Source: an uncultured Alphaproteobacteria bacterium
Lineage (GTDB): Bacteria; Pseudomonadota; Alphaproteobacteria; Rs-D84
Assembly (NCBI GenBank): GCA_944390125.1
Contig: CALXOX010000004.1
Span: 87,875-122,104, forward strand
Direction: 5' to 3'
Length of the DNA stretch: 34,230 nt
The position numbers and the translations under genes are program-made. Positions 31,281-34,230 of the stretch are shown piece by piece (the first letter of the stretch is position 1; each line of letters begins with the position of its first letter). The notes beneath the pieces were generated by a model that was given only the letters and a program-made list of their open reading frames with translations, was not told where the DNA came from and did not search any database.

Positions 31281-32755
31281 TAATCTACCAATGACTTTCC
31301 TGTCATATCATCGGGCTGCTGAATATTCAATAACTTCAGCATGGTCGGGGCTATATCAGCCAAACCGCCGTCATGAACATTATACTTATTATCTGATACG
31401 ACAATGAAGTTCACGGGATTGGTTGTATGCGCAGTCCAAGGCAAATTATTTTCATCGTCCCACATTCTTTCAGCATTACCATGATCAGCAGTAATCAAAA
31501 TGGTTCCCCCCAACTTTAATACTGCGGGCACCAACCTTGACAACTGTTCATCCAAGAATTCCATTGCACGAATTGCTGCTGGTTCTTTACCTGTATGCCC
31601 AACCATATCGCCATTTGCATAATTCAAAATTACCACATCAAATTCTGATAATTTTGGCAGCAATGCGTCTGTTATTTCCAAAGCTGACATTTCTGGCTTT
31701 AAATCGAATGTCGCAACATCCGGTGAAGGAATAAGTATTTTTTCTTCTCCATCAAAGTCAACATTACGTTCTGCATCAAAGAAATACGTTACATGATTAT
31801 ATTTTTCTGTTTCTGCTATACGTAATTGCGATTTACCATTTGCCGCCAATATATCACCTAATGTATTTTCTACAGCCACGTCTGGCAGCAAAGCAGGGCA
31901 CAATTCATTCAATCCTTCGCCATACTGCGAAAAACACAACATCTTGGCACCAGTTTTTAACATTGCACGAACAATTTGACGTGCACGATCACTGCGATAA
32001 TTACCAAACAAGAAACCATCTTTACTTGTAATCGGCATATCAGTGCTTATAACCGTTGGACGAATGAATTCGTCCGTTTCACCGCGTGCATAAGCGGCTG
32101 CCAAGGCATCATCTATTGTATCAGCCGTAAATTCTGCCGTTGCATTTGCTATTGCATTGAAAGCAAGTTCTGTCCTATCCAAGTTTTGATTTCTATCCAT
32201 TGCGTAATAGCGTCCAGACAAAGTACCAAAAAATGCACGTCCATCCGCAAAATAGGGCGCCAAGCTTTCTTTAATCAAATCGATATAAACGGGTGCAGAT
32301 TGTGGCGGGGTATCACGACCATCAGCGATAAAATGAATGCATAGCTTCAACCCAGAATCTAAAACGCGCTTTGCGATAACCATCATATCACGTACATCAG
32401 CATGAACACGACCATCAGACATCAAACCCGCCATATGAACCACACCATTTGATTCATGAACAGCTTTTATAAATTCATCTAGCTGCGCATTTTTATCCCA
32501 CCTTTCTAACTGGAACCTACGCAAAAATTGGTTTACAACACGACCAGAGCCAATAGTTATATGTCCAACCTCTGAATTACCCATCGTGTTTTCTGGCAAT
32601 CCAACTGCAGGGCCACTAGCATCTAGCCTTGAATGAGGATACTTTTTCAACAAATCGTTAAAAAACGGCATTTTAGCCATTAAAACAGCGTTATGTTCCG
32701 CATTTTCACGAATACCCACGCCATCCATAATGCACAAAACAAGCGGTTTATTCAT
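31280..32755 (-). CDS. gpmI: 2,3-bisphosphoglycerate-independent phosphoglycerate mutase
   Basis: Interconverts 3- and 2-phosphoglycerate with two Mn ions, independent of 2,3-BPG. The start is at ATG 32755 with GGGGG upstream; the longer frame crosses the promoter region. The 491 residues include metal-site Asp11 (IMDGVG), nucleophile Ser61 in MGNSEVGH, SDGRVHAD near 116, ADGRDTPPQSAP near 145, a GRYYAMDR motif and TADHGNAE with GHTGKEPAAIRAMEFLD. Together with the phosphofructokinase it indicates a working Embden-Meyerhof pathway. Confidence 0.97.
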   Translation of the reverse strand: MNKPLVLCIMDGVGIRENAEHNAVLMAKMPFFNDLLKKYPHSRLDASGPAVGLPENTMGNSEVGHITIGSGRVVNQFLRRFQLERWDKNAQLDEFIKAVHESNGVVHMAGLMSDGRVHADVRDMMVIAKRVLDSGLKLCIHFIADGRDTPPQSAPVYIDLIKESLAPYFADGRAFFGTLSGRYYAMDRNQNLDRTELAFNAIANATAEFTADTIDDALAAAYARGETDEFIRPTVISTDMPITSKDGFLFGNYRSDRARQIVRAMLKTGAKMLCFSQYGEGLNELCPALLPDVAVENTLGDILAANGKSQLRIAETEKYNHVTYFFDAERNVDFDGEEKILIPSPDVATFDLKPEMSALEITDALLPKLSEFDVVILNYANGDMVGHTGKEPAAIRAMEFLDEQLSRLVPAVLKLGGTILITADHGNAERMWDDENNLPWTAHTTNPVNFIVVSDNKYNVHDGGLADIAPTMLKLLNIQQPDDMTGKSLVD

Positions 32756-32812
32756 ATCTTTTTCCCCCAAGTTATTTTCACAGCGTTTGAATGTATCATA
32801 ACCGTTTTTTGA

Positions 32813-32841
32813 TTGCAAAAGAAAAAGAAAAATTGTATATA
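32813..32841 (+). promoter_or_regulatory. Promoter of the XRE regulator
   Basis: TTGCAA (32813-32818), a 17-base spacer and TATATA (32836-32841). A leader of about 40 bases follows, with GAGAGA before ATG. Confidence 0.55.
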
Positions 32842-32889
32842 TATCTAAGTATAGGAAGTATTTCATAACAACAGAGAGATAATAAAACT

Positions 32890-33309
32890 ATGAGTGGAAA
32901 ACCTTTTCAGCCAACGGCTGTTGACGAGCATATCGGTCAGCGCGTACAACTGCGCCGTGTAATGATGGGTCTATCACAGAAAGATTTAGCAAAGATTTGC
33001 GGGGTAACGTTCCAGCAAATCCAAAAATACGAAAGTGCAGGAAACAGAATTTCCGCATCGCGCCTATTTGAGCTAAGTTCTGCATTAGAAACCCCAATAT
33101 CTTTCTTTTTCATGGGTTTACCTGGTTATATGCCAGAACCTAATCGCAGCGGTCGCGTTGCCCAACGGGTTTCAGAACAAAAGGCCAACGATCCGCTTGC
33201 TAAGAATGAATCATTACAATTGATAAATTTATATTGGAAGTTGCCAAATGACGAACAACGCAAGACCATCATGAACATGCTAAAAGCTCTGAACGGCGTA
33301 GAAGCATAA
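32890..33309 (+). CDS. XRE-family helix-turn-helix regulator
   Basis: The 139-residue product has an HTH domain at about 15-68: HIGQRVQLRRVMMGLSQKDLAKICGVTFQQIQKYE, then the strongly conserved ANRISASRLFELSSALE stretch and FFFMG. This is the conserved alphaproteobacterial XRE group whose members are global or cell-cycle-linked regulators; the target is unknown here. The C-terminal helical part (LINLYWKLPNDEQRKTIMNML) is also family-like. It is a single gene with its own promoter and terminator, divergent from gpmI. Confidence 0.88.
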   Translation: MSGKPFQPTAVDEHIGQRVQLRRVMMGLSQKDLAKICGVTFQQIQKYESAGNRISASRLFELSSALETPISFFFMGLPGYMPEPNRSGRVAQRVSEQKANDPLAKNESLQLINLYWKLPNDEQRKTIMNMLKALNGVEA

Positions 33310-33333
33310 CAATAAAGAAACAATATAAATAAA

Positions 33334-33357
33334 AAAACCGCATTATGCGGTTTTTTA
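33334..33357. terminator. Bidirectional intrinsic terminator
   Basis: ACCGCAT/ATGCGGT (33337-33351), nearly perfect palindrome, with A7 on one side and T6 on the other. Confidence 0.87.
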
Positions 33358-34230
33358 TTACTGCGCAATCTTTAGTGTAGTTTGATTAAGTTTGTAATTA
33401 GATAACGTAGGCACCTTCGTTACTGCGGGAACAGCCTGCAGTAATGGTAAATCAGATCTCACCAATGTTGGTTTTTTTATGCCCTTTACACAATCTGAAT
33501 ATGCCTCTGCCTCGGCAATCATCCAGCATTGGTTATTCAACGGTGTTTCCTTTGATTGACCGGTACCATACTGCATTGTGGTCTTATCATATCCGGCCGC
33601 CGCAACACAGTAATTTGTTGACGGGGAATCTGCGTCAAATATATATCCAATATCACACTGAATACAAACACCACCGTCCGGTGACGCACCACCACGCAGA
33701 TTTTCCGTACACGGTTGGCACGTTCTGTCCGCCAATGACGGGAAAGCATAACCCTTTTCACGACATTTGTATGTATAGCATCCCATATTGTCGTTAAATT
33801 CCAACATCATTGTTGCTTCATCAAATCCATTGCTGGGCCAGTTTGAACACGTCTGGGTCAGGGCACACGCCGCTTCGTCAATGGCGACACAATCATTACC
33901 CGCCGCATTGGCAGTATATCCGTTTTTGCACAGCAGGGTTGCTTCGCCCGCGGGCCAAGCTTCTATTCCACCGCGTTTACTTTTCCACCCCTCGCGACGT
34001 GCACGAATAACATATGGTGTTGCCCAAACACCGTGTCCGCTGGCCAACCAGTCAGATACAGCCAAAATCATATCGTGTTCCTGGCCCTTATTGACACCGC
34101 AACCCTTATATTCATTCCAATGAAACATTGGTATAGCATCTTCAAACTGCGGTTCACGCGCCATAGTTAAATTATTAAAATCATCGCGACGTATTAGTGT
34201 AGAATCACACCCAGTTGGGGCGGAATCCTG
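33358..34230 (-). CDS. Cysteine-rich secreted protein, C-terminal part only (runs off right edge)
   Basis: The frame is open from 33358 through the right edge: 22 codons precede the first in-frame ATG (34164) with no stop, and that ATG has no ribosome-binding site, so the true start lies outside. The 290 visible residues contain CGVNKGQEHDMILAVSDWLASG, then a Cys-rich part (CALTQTCSNWP, NDNMGCYTYKC, CQPCTENLRGG, CIQCDIGY). These modules resemble the CxxC repeats of the large protein at 23378-26929. Its C-terminus is Cys-poor and ends LSNYKLNQTTLKIAQ. A surface or extracellular protein is inferred; function unknown. Confidence 0.75.
   Translation of the reverse strand, partial: QDSAPTGCDSTLIRRDDFNNLTMAREPQFEDAIPMFHWNEYKGCGVNKGQEHDMILAVSDWLASGHGVWATPYVIRARREGWKSKRGGIEAWPAGEATLLCKNGYTANAAGNDCVAIDEAACALTQTCSNWPSNGFDEATMMLEFNDNMGCYTYKCREKGYAFPSLADRTCQPCTENLRGGASPDGGVCIQCDIGYIFDADSPSTNYCVAAAGYDKTTMQYGTGQSKETPLNNQCWMIAEAEAYSDCVKGIKKPTLVRSDLPLLQAVPAVTKVPTLSNYKLNQTTLKIAQ

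Overview
The window comes from an AT-rich bacterial chromosome, most likely of an alphaproteobacterium. Pointers are an alphaproteobacterial-type AddA, a DUF2155 protein, an XRE regulator with the typical 'LTFQQ.QKYE.G.NR.SASRL'-like signature, an rpsP-rimM-trmD-rplS operon, and a chromosomally encoded CCA on the tRNA. Long cysteine-rich secreted repeat proteins, two complete glycolytic enzymes and low GC fit the uncultured gut-associated alphaproteobacteria better than free-living ones. That placement is inference; no 16S gene or other decisive marker is present.

Layout. Positions 1-228 hold the start of a membrane-anchored protein that runs off the left edge. Positions 371-5158 form a DNA-repair block: AddA helicase, a separate overlapping AddA nuclease ORF, and RecN. 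A cysteine-rich secreted protein (5166-5852) follows, with a highly structured leader or small-RNA element upstream (about 5873-6145), then xseA. A kinase-fold gene (7440-8438) converges on a five-gene minus-strand operon (11506 down to 8442): DUF2155, a small membrane protein, a DUF1460 lipoprotein, tsaD and a putative Cys-His-Asp protein. Divergent from it is an AbiEii-like nucleotidyltransferase followed by a metallophosphoesterase. Next comes the minus-strand rpsP-rimM-(unknown)-trmD-rplS operon, a small lipoprotein, glutamate dehydrogenase and tRNA-Gly(CCC).

From 17.7 kb there is a LysM/coiled-coil pair, a phosphofructokinase, secA, a 71-residue ORF, and a 1183-residue cysteine-rich surface protein with a perfect 618-bp internal duplication. 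After that come rnpB, dnaK (with a heat-shock-like promoter), rplY, rsmD, tadA, gpmI, an XRE regulator and a truncated cysteine-rich protein at the right edge.

Together the genes cover recombination repair (AddA, RecN, ExoVII), RNA and ribosome maturation (RNase P, RimM, TrmD, RsmD, TadA, TsaD), glycolysis (Pfk, GpmI), secretion (SecA) and a surface layer of cysteine-rich proteins. Many promoters are legible. Several (recN, DUF2155, AbiEii-like, rsmD, tadA) have a -10 box only 6-7 bases before the start codon and no ribosome-binding site, so their mRNAs look leaderless. The most unusual items are the structured element at about 5.9-6.1 kb, the split addA, the leaderless divergent promoter pairs, the AbiEii-metallophosphoesterase unit without an AbiEi, and the duplicated surface protein.
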